A DNA stretch of 64,000 nucleotides from Neonectria sp. B-13 (Eukaryota; Ascomycota; Sordariomycetes; Hypocreales; Nectriaceae), in contig NOKP01000020.1 of NCBI GenBank assembly GCA_002682825.1, positions 1,054,001 to 1,118,000 of the forward strand. Reading direction: 5' to 3'. The position numbers and the translations under genes are program-made. The notes below the pieces were generated by a model. The model was given only the letters and a program-made list of their open reading frames with translations. It was not told where the DNA came from and did no database searches. Shown piece by piece: positions 11,227-21,293 of this stretch; the stretch's first letter is position 1; each line of letters opens with the position of its first letter.

Positions 11227-12883
11227 GGTGGCAGCGGAAGAGAGGGCGAAGGTGGGAGCGAGCAAAGGTGGTGGACAGTCAATTGGATTCGGAGCCAAAT
11301 CTGGAAGGATGCGTGGGCGGAGACGCAGCGACGCCGAGTCCGGTCTGGTGGGACATTTGCCGAGGGAGGATGGATGGATGGGATAGTGATGGGGAAGATC
11401 CGTGATCCTGGACAGCAGCGGTAGATTTGTTTGGCCTGGTGTTTGGTGACGTCGGGTTCCGGGGCCCGGAGCCCCGCTATTGATTCGCCGGCCCGTACTT
11501 CAGGGTCCGATGGGCGGTACGTACCTCGGGAAGCTGCCACTCAACTTCATAAAGGCGTTACTGTCCTCAGTCCGAAGCAATACCTTTTGGTTTACATGGT
11601 GAGATGGTGACACGAGCAAACAATTTCTTCGTCTTGCTGGTGAGAACTGAGAACGTCCTTCTATTCCCGAAACAAGTTCATTAACTGACTGCCGTGGGAT
11701 GTTATGAAACTGAGAGCATTGCACTCAAGACTCACTTCTGAAAGTTGAACACTTTGCGAGTCGTACTGTTCACTATTGTAGTAGCTGTCTTGTACGGAAA
11801 GCTCTAACAGCAATCTGAGAAGTCATTGTAGTAGACTGTCTGCATCTCTTCCTAGTGTGTTTCCTCTACCCCGCCACCCTGGAATATAGTAGTCCCTTAT
11901 AGCTTGGCACGAAGATGATTGCTGCAATACCAGCTCCCAGGAGCAAGACAAGCCCGTAGTGATAAAAGGCCTGTTATTTATATTTCTTCTTATCCGCACT
12001 TATAATGCCTTCCGCGTGCAGCTGCGGTAAATGATATTCTCACAGACAGTGTTGTGTGACACTTACAACACTTACGACCCGAGAAATTCCTGGAAGTCCG
12101 AATGGTCAAAGAGTTAAGCATAAATGTGTCTGTCTTATGTATGAAGGTGTTTTGTACCCTGACTTACTGTGATTTTATTTCCGTAGTATGGTGCCTTAGT
12201 GATGTAATCTATCTAATTTGGGATCAACCTGGGTATCCAGGCATATAGCTTATTACCCAGAATCTAGTCCTAAACACATCAGCAATATATGATCCAGTCT
12301 AAAAGAACCTAAGTCTAAAAAGAGGAAGCGATTGCTTAGGATAGCTCGTATAGCTAGGTATAGATTGAAATCTCTCCGTCAACCTTCGTGCGACTTGAAC
12401 CTCGATGTTACGTCAAGCGCCTTAAAATCCCAATTGGATGCCTTATAGCTACGCCGACAGCATCCAAAACAATCCTAAAAATTCTGATGCTGGATACTTT
12501 CGATAGGCTGTGACGCGTCGGTAGTCAGAGAGACAAAGGCCAGTCCGGACGTGTCGCCAACCTCCAACTCCATGTGTGTTAGGTCGCATCCAATCAATGA
12601 AGATTGCATAGTACAGCTCGGAGGGGGGCAAATTGTTGTAGTTGGTGCACATTGATGCATCTGATCATGGCCAGCTGTCAATTCGAAATTTTGAGGCCAG
12701 CCTTGTGCAGACCGCCTTTTCTGCCACGGGCGTATTGTAGATATATCAATATCGCTGCGTGTTTGTTATAAGAGGAAGCTCCCCCGAGTCTGGAAACAGG
12801 ATCTACCCTAACTTGACTATTGACTGCAACCTCTTTGTAACTGCAAGCCAAGGACTCGCCCAGGGCATATTATTTCAAGCAAA
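11227..12883. other. Gene-free, AT-richer island
   Basis: 11227-11550 is the promoter side of the acyl-CoA synthetase. About 11,800-12,470 is A/T-rich, full of TAGCTATA/CTAAG words and stop codons on every strand, and resembles a decayed repeat, but I cannot name an element. Overlapping 67- and 68-codon frames at 12449-12681 (minus) are too short and not protein-like enough to call. Confidence 0.45.
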
Positions 12884-14201
12884 ATGACGCTGGGACAGTT
12901 CGAGTTCACCCTTTTAGCCAGTGTGCTCGCGGCCTACATCATCTTTACCCCCGAGCCTCTGGTTCTGTTGCGGAACCTCATTGCATGGGCAATTCTAACC
13001 TGGATAGCGTGGTACGGCTATCGACATTGGGAGACATCCTTTTGGGCCCAAATGATCGTCAGACAATTCTTCACGAGCTACAACGTTTCTTCTAGAATGG
13101 ACTCGGTTTGGGACCGAGCACTCTGCTGGAGAACCCAAACGGCCGCAGCGATCCGACGAGAGGGCACTCGTATCCGTGACGGAGCATCGACCTTAGCTGC
13201 AATGCTTTTCGGATGGCTGCGGCATGTTGGTAGGGCTTCAAGTACCTCTCCCTATCACATGGCTTTGGATAATGTAAACATTGATCTGATCATCTCTTTC
13301 ACAGACATCCCTGCGGGATCTGGCTCTCAACGGTACTACGCCATCCTCGTAACAACGCCCGCTGTTCATGTTTATGGACCATTGAGCGACCAATTCTGCA
13401 CCAAGCGCGATGAAACCATACAATTCTCGACGGAGTCAACTTGCACAGACTCCATTCCCCCGATGCTGTCATATTTAAGATTTCGAAGACATTTTGCTCT
13501 CTGCCTCGTGCCTACGGAGGTTTGGAAATCGACAACGAAGACCCTCACCGAGAAGTTTAATGACCAGTTCTTTTGGGGTTACTGCAACGACACAGGGAAG
13601 AATTCAAGAGGAGTTACATGGCCCAGGGACCGAATTACCAAAATCAATGCTGTTGAGGAACTTGGCATCGTTGACTCTGATGATCACGCCGTCATAACCT
13701 GCACGAACTGTAAGTATACCTTGAACCCCTTCTAAGGCCGAGGAAAATTTGGTCTACCCCTTCTTGTTTTGGCGCATCGCTAAGAATTTCATAGTCTATG
13801 ATCAACTTCGAGATAACTGGGAATATTTTAGGATATGGTGGAATGATGCCGATTTTGCCATCATTCTTGCCTGTCTTGTCAACGGAACTTCAATGCCCAG
13901 ATGTCGCGCCTTGATGGACTGTCGGACTAGACTGCGAGAGACCGATGTTATAGAGCCTCGACAACGCGCGTGTTCTGCTGCTACTATGGCAGGGCTACAG
14001 GGGGTTTGTCTGGGCGTTGGAGCCGTTTTGTTGACGGGGGGTATGGCCGCCCCGGCTATCGGTAGCAGCTTTTTGGCTTGGGCATCTTTGGTCACGAGGA
14101 GTGCATTGGAAAGTGGTGAAGGTGATCGTCGGTCTAAGCGACAGGAGTTATCTGAAGACCTTCAGGATCGGTTTCCAGACTTGGAGCAGCTGTTTGCATA
14201 A
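12884..14201 (+). CDS. Unidentified fungal membrane protein
   Basis: Two exons (12884-13709, 13795-14201) encode 410 residues. The 85-nt intron has donor GTAAGT, branch GCTAAG and acceptor ATAG, and joins in phase 1. The N-terminus has two closely spaced hydrophobic segments (about 7-22 and 26-45) with basic flanks. A long soluble middle contains a repeated Trp/Tyr-rich character and Cys residues near the exon junction (VITCTN). A second hydrophobic stretch near 330-365 (GLQGVCLGVGAVLLTGGMAAPAIG) could be a membrane hairpin. The tail is charged and helical. I do not recognise a domain. Codon use is less C-ending than in the neighbouring housekeeping genes and the flanks are AT-rich, so it looks like an accessory, lineage-restricted gene. 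The membrane assignment is more secure than any function. Confidence 0.7.
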
Positions 14202-16840
14202 ACGCATGGGATAACATGGGTCTAACACTCCCTGTTAACATTTGACAGATGCACTAATGAATTCCAACATAAAGCTTGACCTGGTCACATGTAGTCCAGA
14301 ATAGTGACAACTGGAGTAGCTCCTCGAGGTAGAACATTTTGCGGGGTTGGATGCGTTGTCCAGCACGATGCCGGGGTCTTCAAGTCATCGACCTTCACGT
14401 GATGATAGAGGCCTGCAGCTCAAGGCTACACGGTGATTCGGCTGGAGATGGAGGCAACTGGCTGCCGAGCTCTGTAGGGACAACGCAGGGAGGCATTCTC
14501 TCTGGCCAAGACTCCCGAACGAAGGGCTGTCTGTGATCCCACCCAGTCCAGTCCAGTCCAGTCCAGGGAGTAGACGAACCTGACTTGGCTGCCACGTTGT
14601 GTGATTACGCACCTCGCCTATCTTTGGAGGACGGGATGTCTGAGCGTCGCGGTGTCGAGGTTAGCGGGACGGGCCCCTCGTCCGCCTCGAGGCCCGCAAA
14701 GCCCGCAAAGCCCGCTCGGACACGGGATGGCAGGTCGGGAGCGGGACCTGGGCTAGGGCTCTCGGCTCTACAAGTCCAGAGTGATCAGTGATGATCGCGA
14801 CTTAGCGGCGGTGGGGTGACGACGACATGATGGGGGAGGTGCGGACTGGGGGGACAGTGAAAGCCGGTAAGCGAACGCCTTGCTGGCAAGTCAAAGGTCC
14901 GTCAGGCAGGCATCTGAGAGGGGATCTGCGGTGGGTGGCACGAGGAGTGAGGCCTGGGGGAGGGATGGACGGTCGGTGGAGGAGCTGCTTCTTTGGAAGG
15001 TTGGAAGGTTTCTGCGCGTTCCAGCTACGGGCTACGGTACGGCCCCCCTGCCGCAGTTCTCCACTGTATCACACCGTCTTCGTGAATGGAGAGAGTGTGT
15101 GTGTTGGCGGTATGCCATACCGGGCTCCGTGCCAGACCGTGGTGTTGTGGCTGCAGCACCGTGACTGATAACAGGCCGACCCATGGCAAGGGCCTGGCCA
15201 GGTTGCTGCCAGTGCACGCCCCCATATCATCTGTCACATCGTTTGGCTTGTTCACTAGGCAAGTGACTCTGTTTCTTTCGTTTCTTTTCAGTCCATCCCC
15301 GGTCTCCCCGGGCCAATTAGTTGGCGCCCGGGTGGTGTGGTGTCCCCGGCACACGCAGACCGCAGGCCGCAGGCTGCAGACCGCATACCGCATACCGCCA
15401 GAATGCCACGGCCCAGGGGCGTCACACCAGATCCCGCCCGTCTGGGCCGTACCTACAGAACCGCTACCGAGTACCTCGTACCTTGCGCAGAAACTACCGA
15501 ACTGAGGCGGACATGCACAAGCAGACACAATCCGCGCCCAAACTCCCGCCCGTCCAGTCCACACCGCAGAAGCAGGTTCCAGTTGCGGCGCGAGGCGGGC
15601 CCCCGAGGTAGCACCCGTCGGTGTACGGCAATGGGGCCCCCAAAGAAAGAAGAAGAGAAGCCCGTGATTCCCCTGGGAAGCTGTTCATCATTGATTGGTA
15701 TCGTCTCGTTCATAAGCGCGTAGCACTGGGGATGGATAGCACTGGAGATGGGAAAAGACCCCACGAGAGAGGCACCCAGTTCCCAGGTCCCCGGCTCCTC
15801 GAGACTCCAGTAGTGGAGGTACCTCCCACTAAGGGACGTACCTAAGGTACCTTAAGTTAGTAGCCCCAGGCACTTCAGCAGGGCTTCACCGCTTCCAACT
15901 CCGGGGCGGTCTGCCATTGGGCTTCGCCTTTTTGCTTCTTCCCCCGCCGGGAGGAAAGGCGGCGAACGAACCAACCTCCGGCGAGGCAACTAAAAGAATG
16001 GAAACTCGGGCTGGAGCCAGCGGCTGCAACTAATGGAACTGTTGCTGCACTCTGCAGGCCGAAAAAACAAGGGGCCTTGATGCCTTGGCCCTTGGGCGCT
16101 TTTGGGCTGTTTGGACCTGTACGAATACCGTCCTGTAAGGTATGTACGTGGTGCGTCGTGCAGCGTGCATCGTGCGGGATGCTTGTGAAATGCGCTGTAC
16201 TTCGTGACTGCTAAGCTCACCGACTTCACACCGAAACGCCAACACTTCACTGAGCATCCAAACTATCACTTGTCACCCGCCACCCGGCAGAACAGAAACC
16301 GGCCAAGATTTATTATTAACCACGTCTTGTTTTGTTTGGCCTCTTTCCTTTCTTTACAGCTTCCTCCCCCAATTCTTTCCTTTTCCCCCATCTTTCCCCT
16401 CTCCTCAACCAATATCTCTGTCTACTCTTGTTGTCTCGCCTTCCTCGTGAGTGGCTTTTGGGGGGCCGCTGAGTAAATCGACAAAGGAAAAAAAAACCCG
16501 AACTAGATTCTGTTCCCTCTTCCACCCGTCCTTCTCCCGCCTCTCCCGTGTTTCTCTTGTCGATTATTTCTTCCCGTCTTCTGCAACGACCACTTTCTCA
16601 CCTCTGAACTCTGGTGCATTCCAATCTCTGCTCTACTCTACTCTCTTCCACTCTACTCGCGCTGCTTCCGTGAGCGTGCTGCACCCAGCGTCCGTTCTTC
16701 AGCGATCTTTTGCGCCGCGACGGGACCAACATCAACATCGTTGGCATCAAACAGCAAAATCACCACAACTTCCACGACACATTCACACCCACGACGTGAA
16801 CCCACGTTACATCCCACATAGCCCACTTACATCGTACCTC
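14202..16840. other. 2.6-kb gene-free region
   Basis: No supported gene, although several GC-rich frames of up to 179 codons overlap here; they are mutually contradictory and lack protein character. It holds small tandem repeats (14543-14566; AGCCCGCAA units near 14690-14720), GGTACC/AAGGTAC palindromes around 15817-15860, and one copy of TACGAATAC (16120). The right end (16340-16700) is strongly pyrimidine-rich and is the likely core promoter and leader of the BolA gene. Confidence 0.5.
14543..14566. repeat. CCAGT pentanucleotide repeat
   Basis: Just under five perfect CCAGT units. Non-coding. Confidence 0.9.
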
Positions 16841-17594
16841 ATGTTTCGACGATACGCGCTCGGCTTTTCGAGCGTCGGACGACAGCTCTCCACCATGAGC
16901 TCCAACACTCCCGTCGAGGACACCATTCGGGCCAAGGTATGTCTGCTACTCGCCACTCAATTCTCACTCATCCCGTTGCTGATGCTCATCCTCTTTAGAT
17001 CACCGCCGCCTTCAACCCGCAGACTCTGGAGATCTACAATGACTCCCACCTGCATTCTCACCACAAGGCCATGGCCGGCAGCTCGTCCAAGGAGACCCAC
17101 TTCCGGTAAGTCATCTGAAAAGTCGGTTTCCGCTTCTCAGTGTGCCAGTCTCACCCCATCACTATCCATCCCATGACCCCATCGTCAACCCTCACGCCAC
17201 TCTCACTCAGACTCAGACTTGCACGCCCTCAGCCCCAATTGCCATCCCTCCTCCCACTGCAAGATGACTCAACCCTGGCCAATGCCTGACCATATCTGGA
17301 TTTAAGCATGACCCCTGCTTACACTGCTCTAGCCTCATCATCACCTCCGAGGCCTTTGACTCTAAGATGCAGCCTGCCCGTCACCGCATGGTCTACGCCT
17401 TGCTCCGCGATGAGATGGCTCTCGAGGGCGGAATCCACGCCCTCCAGCTGCGCACCATGACCCCCGGCGAGGAGGAGCGCCAGCAGAAAAAGAAGGATGA
17501 CGATGCCAGGGCCAAGGCCAAGAAGAAGGCTGACGATGCCAAGGCCAAGGCCAAGGCCGAGGCCGAGGCCCAGGAGAGCGAAGCCGAGACTTGA
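16841..17594 (+). CDS. BolA-like protein, probably mitochondrial
   Basis: Three exons (16841-16936, 16999-17105, 17333-17594) give 154 residues. Intron 1 is 62 nt; intron 2 is 227 nt, unusually long for this window. Residues 1-18 (MFRRYALGFSSVGRQLST) look like a mitochondrial presequence, and a second ATG at residue 19 could start a cytosolic form. The BolA core follows: ITAAFNPQTLEIYNDSHLHSHH, with the characteristic histidines at 49-54, then ETHFRLIITSEAFDSKMQPARHRMVYALL and the conserved C-terminal IHALQLRTMTPGE. BolA proteins pair with monothiol glutaredoxins and help Fe-S cluster delivery; mitochondrial Bol1 supports lipoyl synthase and similar targets. An added tail of about 40 residues of alternating Lys/Ala/Asp/Glu is not part of the domain and is probably a solvent-exposed helix. 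Confidence 0.92.
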
Positions 17595-18313
17595 ACGTCA
17601 AAACCCACACCAAACACCCCGGAGACATGTCAGATCGGGGCCTTATGATGAACAACTGAACCAGGACCGGAATTACGAAACCCACTATGAAAATATTGCA
17701 ACGGAAACGGAAAGATGAAGCGCAAGAGAAAAAGGTCGCGTCAAGATGCAACGACAGGGTCGCGCCGCAGTGCCAACGAAGGGAAATGACGTCAAGGACG
17801 AGGCGGATTCGCAAAAAACCACAGTACTTCGTAGAATGGCACGCGCTCCTCGCGGAGATGGAAGCATGAGATGAAAATGTTCGAGTATCTTAGGCACAAG
17901 GCTCTGAAACTAATGCTAGGCTGTGAGTCAGTCGAGCTACTATAGATAAGTTGCCCACGCACACGCAAAATAGACCGGTCTTTCCACCAAAATACGACGC
18001 CTTGACTGAATCAGGCCGAACACTGTTTGAACTTCTGCCAACTGATCGTATCTAGCAAGCCAATCCTCACACGCCTTGACTGAATCAAGCCGAACACTGT
18101 TTGAACTTCTGCCGACTGATTATATCTAGCAAGCCAATCCTCACACGCCTTGGCTCTTCCTCGGCCGGGCAAAACAGAAAGTACCTATATATACGGGGTA
18201 TTAATGAGGTACACCCCCCCAACGCTCCCGTTGAGCCTTACACAAACGCCAAACGCAAGATTGTCATCCGACATGTCCTATATCCTCCACGATTATCATT
18301 ATTTCGTCGTTGC
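17595..18313. other. Convergent 3' intergenic region
   Basis: Lies between the BolA stop and the stop of the leftward nuclear protein. The only structured feature is the 74-bp tandem duplication at 17997-18144. Small frames here are shadows. Confidence 0.6.
17997..18144. repeat. Tandem duplication of a 74-bp unit
   Basis: Copy 1 is 17997-18070 and copy 2 is 18071-18144, immediately adjacent. They differ at four positions, all transitions (G/A, A/G, C/T, G/A). The unit starts ACGCCTTGACTGAATCA and ends CCAATCCTCAC. Non-coding. Confidence 0.95.
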
Positions 18314-20203
18314 CTACGCCTGTGCTTCGGCACGCCTTTTCATTCTCTTTTCAAAGTGCTCCTTGAGCTTCGCACGCTCCTCGGCAGTCCGCCGTCGTGG
18401 TGTCGCCTTGGAACTGGCACTCGATGCCAGTTTATCAAAGTACTGAGAACCGCGAGGACGTTTCGCCCTCGTGACAGGCGTTGCAATTGTCGAGGGGTGG
18501 ACGGTGGAATTCCAGGCTGGCGAGGGTGGGGGAGGCGCCTGGGTTAAGATTGGACGAGGCCGTGATGCGCTCGTTAATGCTGGCGTTGAGATGGGCCGCC
18601 GAGGCGGTTTACGGCGATCGACGTCCATGGAGCCATCCAGGCCCAAACCCTGCGTTACTTGAAGGGTTGCCTCTTCCAAGTTGTCCTTCACAGGAATCGG
18701 CTTGCTGACCTGGACGATTTCCTCCTCTGACTCGTCATCCCCAGTGATCATATTTCTGGCCTTTGCTACTTCCTTTGGGTAAGAATCGAGGATGTATCCA
18801 AGATTTTCCTTGGTTACCATCATGCCATTGAAGATAGACGGCCCGCGTAAGTTGTTGAACCATTCGATGCCGACGAGCGCTTCCTGTCCTGGCCCAGCGC
18901 TTGCAACGTAATCTTGATAGTCCGCGAACGCTCGAATGAAGTCGTCGTAGAGGCATTCACGGAGCGCTCTGCGCTTGTGGAGCCAGTCGAGAGACACGCA
19001 GGCCTTGATGAAGTCCCATAACGTGCCTGAATAGTTTTCGGCATATGCTGGATACGCCATTTTGAAGGCTTGGAAGGGTTCAATGTCCGCGTTCGGTGAT
19101 ATTTGGGGAAGTGGCGGTGGGATGCTCTGAGCAGATCGCTGAGATTGGTGGGAGCCAGCCACCGGCGCTTGCATCTGCGACTGTTCGATGATTACTTCCA
19201 TTTCGTCGTTCTCCTGATCGTACTCATCATCGTCTATGTCCATTTCCTTGGTGATCTCAACGGATTGTAAAATGGAGCCTTGTGTGAGAGGCTCTTCAAA
19301 AGTAGCAGGAATGACGGAGGAAGGAGATGTTGAAATGGAGCTATCAATTTCGGAAAACGTCTTTGTTGGAGCGAGTCGGTTCATGCCCGCTTGAAATTTT
19401 CTTGGAGTTTTATCATTGAATTGGATAGCCTTCATGCGCCGTTCGCGGCGTGGCTCTGACGGAACATGCCTGGTAGCAGACTCGGCCACAACGGTGTTTG
19501 GAATAACGCGCTGCGAGACATGAGTTGGCTGGGCACATGGTGGAGTGTCCATGGCCCGGGTCCCGGAAGGGATTGGGGATTGCACCGTCGCTTGGAGACG
19601 GGCTGCTTCTCGGTTTATGGGATCATCTTGGTGGACCTGGGGTTGAGGGAGTTCCACCTCGAGATCCTCCTCAGGGCCGTCGGAGGAAGGGGAACTGAAG
19701 GGGGGAGCTGGTCGTGGTGGCGGGGCCATGGGTGCGGCTTTTGGTGTTTCACGGACGATAGAGGATTCAACAGCCATCCGAGGAAGAGGAGGATTCCGAT
19801 CTGGTGATGGTGACCACTCGATTGGCTTTGCAGGTGATGATGATGGAGGACTGCCCGAGTGCCCGTTTTGGGTGTGTCGAACATTGTTGCGGTTGGGACT
19901 GAGTGTTGATCCGGGAGGACTGCTACTTCTTGAACCTGACTGTGTTGGCGCCTGAGTTGGTAACTGTGTTGATGACCGTGATCGAGGACGTATTTTTGCC
20001 TTTGTCTGTGCGATATACGCCTGCTTCGCTGTCTCCAGAACATGGCCTGGGACGTTGGCGAGCCCATGAGGCTTGTTCTTCAGGTCAATTGCCCACGAGT
20101 TTGGCTCCTCGAGCAGCTTCTGCTGGTCCTTGGGGATGCTAGTGAGGTTCCGCCGCGTGAGCATCTCAACGACGTCCCGCGGAGGAGACGAGGTAAGAGA
20201 CAT
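18314..20203 (-). CDS. Low-complexity nuclear protein with a conserved-looking C-terminal helical module
   Basis: From the ATG at 20203 the frame encodes 629 residues. The first block (RRNLTSIPKDQQKLLEEPNSWA, about residues 17-38) looks conserved. A long disordered Ser/Pro/Gln-rich region with acidic patches follows (EMDIDDDEYDQENDEMEV near 345). A compact module near 396-465 contains PFQAFKMAYPAYAENYSGTLWDF and LYDDFIRAFADYQDYV. The C-terminus has basic, NLS-like clusters (RAKRPRG; KATPRRRTAEERAK...FEKRMKRR). This suggests a nuclear scaffold; the layout recalls fungal telomere/shelterin adaptors of the TPP1 kind, but I cannot verify that. The frame stays open upstream of 20203. A possible first exon starts at the ATG 20555-20553, joined by a 61-nt intron (donor GTTTAT, acceptor CTTAG), which would add an N-terminal domain. 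The start is therefore uncertain. Confidence 0.7.
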   Translation of the reverse strand: MSLTSSPPRDVVEMLTRRNLTSIPKDQQKLLEEPNSWAIDLKNKPHGLANVPGHVLETAKQAYIAQTKAKIRPRSRSSTQLPTQAPTQSGSRSSSPPGSTLSPNRNNVRHTQNGHSGSPPSSSPAKPIEWSPSPDRNPPLPRMAVESSIVRETPKAAPMAPPPRPAPPFSSPSSDGPEEDLEVELPQPQVHQDDPINREAARLQATVQSPIPSGTRAMDTPPCAQPTHVSQRVIPNTVVAESATRHVPSEPRRERRMKAIQFNDKTPRKFQAGMNRLAPTKTFSEIDSSISTSPSSVIPATFEEPLTQGSILQSVEITKEMDIDDDEYDQENDEMEVIIEQSQMQAPVAGSHQSQRSAQSIPPPLPQISPNADIEPFQAFKMAYPAYAENYSGTLWDFIKACVSLDWLHKRRALRECLYDDFIRAFADYQDYVASAGPGQEALVGIEWFNNLRGPSIFNGMMVTKENLGYILDSYPKEVAKARNMITGDDESEEEIVQVSKPIPVKDNLEEATLQVTQGLGLDGSMDVDRRKPPRRPISTPALTSASRPRPILTQAPPPPSPAWNSTVHPSTIATPVTRAKRPRGSQYFDKLASSASSKATPRRRTAEERAKLKEHFEKRMKRRAEAQA

Positions 20204-21293
20204 GTGGAAAGACCTGGGTTGACCGCCAAGCCTCGGACACCACTGGCGATGTATGTCACATCTAGGCACTGTAGGATACCTGCAGCGGTGAACGGGCGAA
20301 GACCGCGGCTGCAAGAAGACTCGAGACGAGTCAGACGACGCGCTAAGAATAGCGATGAGAAAGGAGATCGACTGTGGTGAGGGTTGGCGGCTGTAGAATA
20401 AACCCTGGTGATCCGTAGGTTTGTGATCGTTGGATGGAGATGCAGCTTTTCCTCCCGATTATGACGTTTTTTTGCTCATCGCCTGCAAGAGGCGCGACGC
20501 GGCGAAGATTGATGGTCGCGTCCCCGGACTGCGGGGTCTGGTTCTGCGTGTCCATGCGTGGCTGACTGGCCCGTGCGGGATCGCACGGCAGGTACCGAGT
20601 ACGCTGGTGGGCCTTGGGCCTCCACCAACGCTGCAGCGGTACCCAGGTCGTCGATGAGTAACCAGGACGTCGGCCCAGTTGGCGCCCGCCCGTATCGGCC
20701 AGGGTCTGACGACATTGTGCCTGTTGGCTGTGAGTCTGTGACCATCCCAAAGCTCGCACCTTGCTGCACATCTTCTCGAGGCTCAATAGTGGTTGAGTGG
20801 TTACTAGTTGCCTCAGGCGGTCGGGCATTCCTCTCAGCACTACTCAACTGGTGCATTTCGTCATCTCAGTGCCTTTGTCTCTTTCCCCCCACGCCTGACG
20901 ACGTCTATTCGTGCCAGGAGCCCGCCTTTTGCTCAGCGATTTTCTGGTTAGCGAAAGCTTGAAGATCGGCTCTGGGCGCCAGTGGCCACTATCGCTGACG
21001 ACGACCTCGGCCCGCCCTTTCGACATCGCGAGAAGCAACCATGGTACCAACATCTCAGGCCTAGCGTCCCCTTGGCCTCCGTCTCGAATGTCTGAGCGAC
21101 GAGAGGGCCGACTGTTTTCGCACTGAGCTTGCGAACCTGTGAGCCGTGAGTTTACTACCGCCTGTATCGCCGACCGACCGCCAACCCGCTGCCTACCGTT
21201 CCACGACCCGCACAACACAAAGCCCGAGCCTGAGCCTGAAGCCCAGATCTCAGCCCGCCTGCCGTTCGCCGTACTTCGAGTCTATATACCATC
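20204..21293. other. Divergent promoter region
   Basis: Separates the leftward nuclear protein from FAB1. Its left part (20204-20555) may be coding (an upstream exon of the nuclear protein). The right part is leader and promoter of FAB1. No other gene seen. Confidence 0.5.

Noticed and set aside
15025..15564. 179-codon minus-strand frame
   Set aside because: Random GC-rich composition, overlapped by equally long frames on the other strand, no motif.
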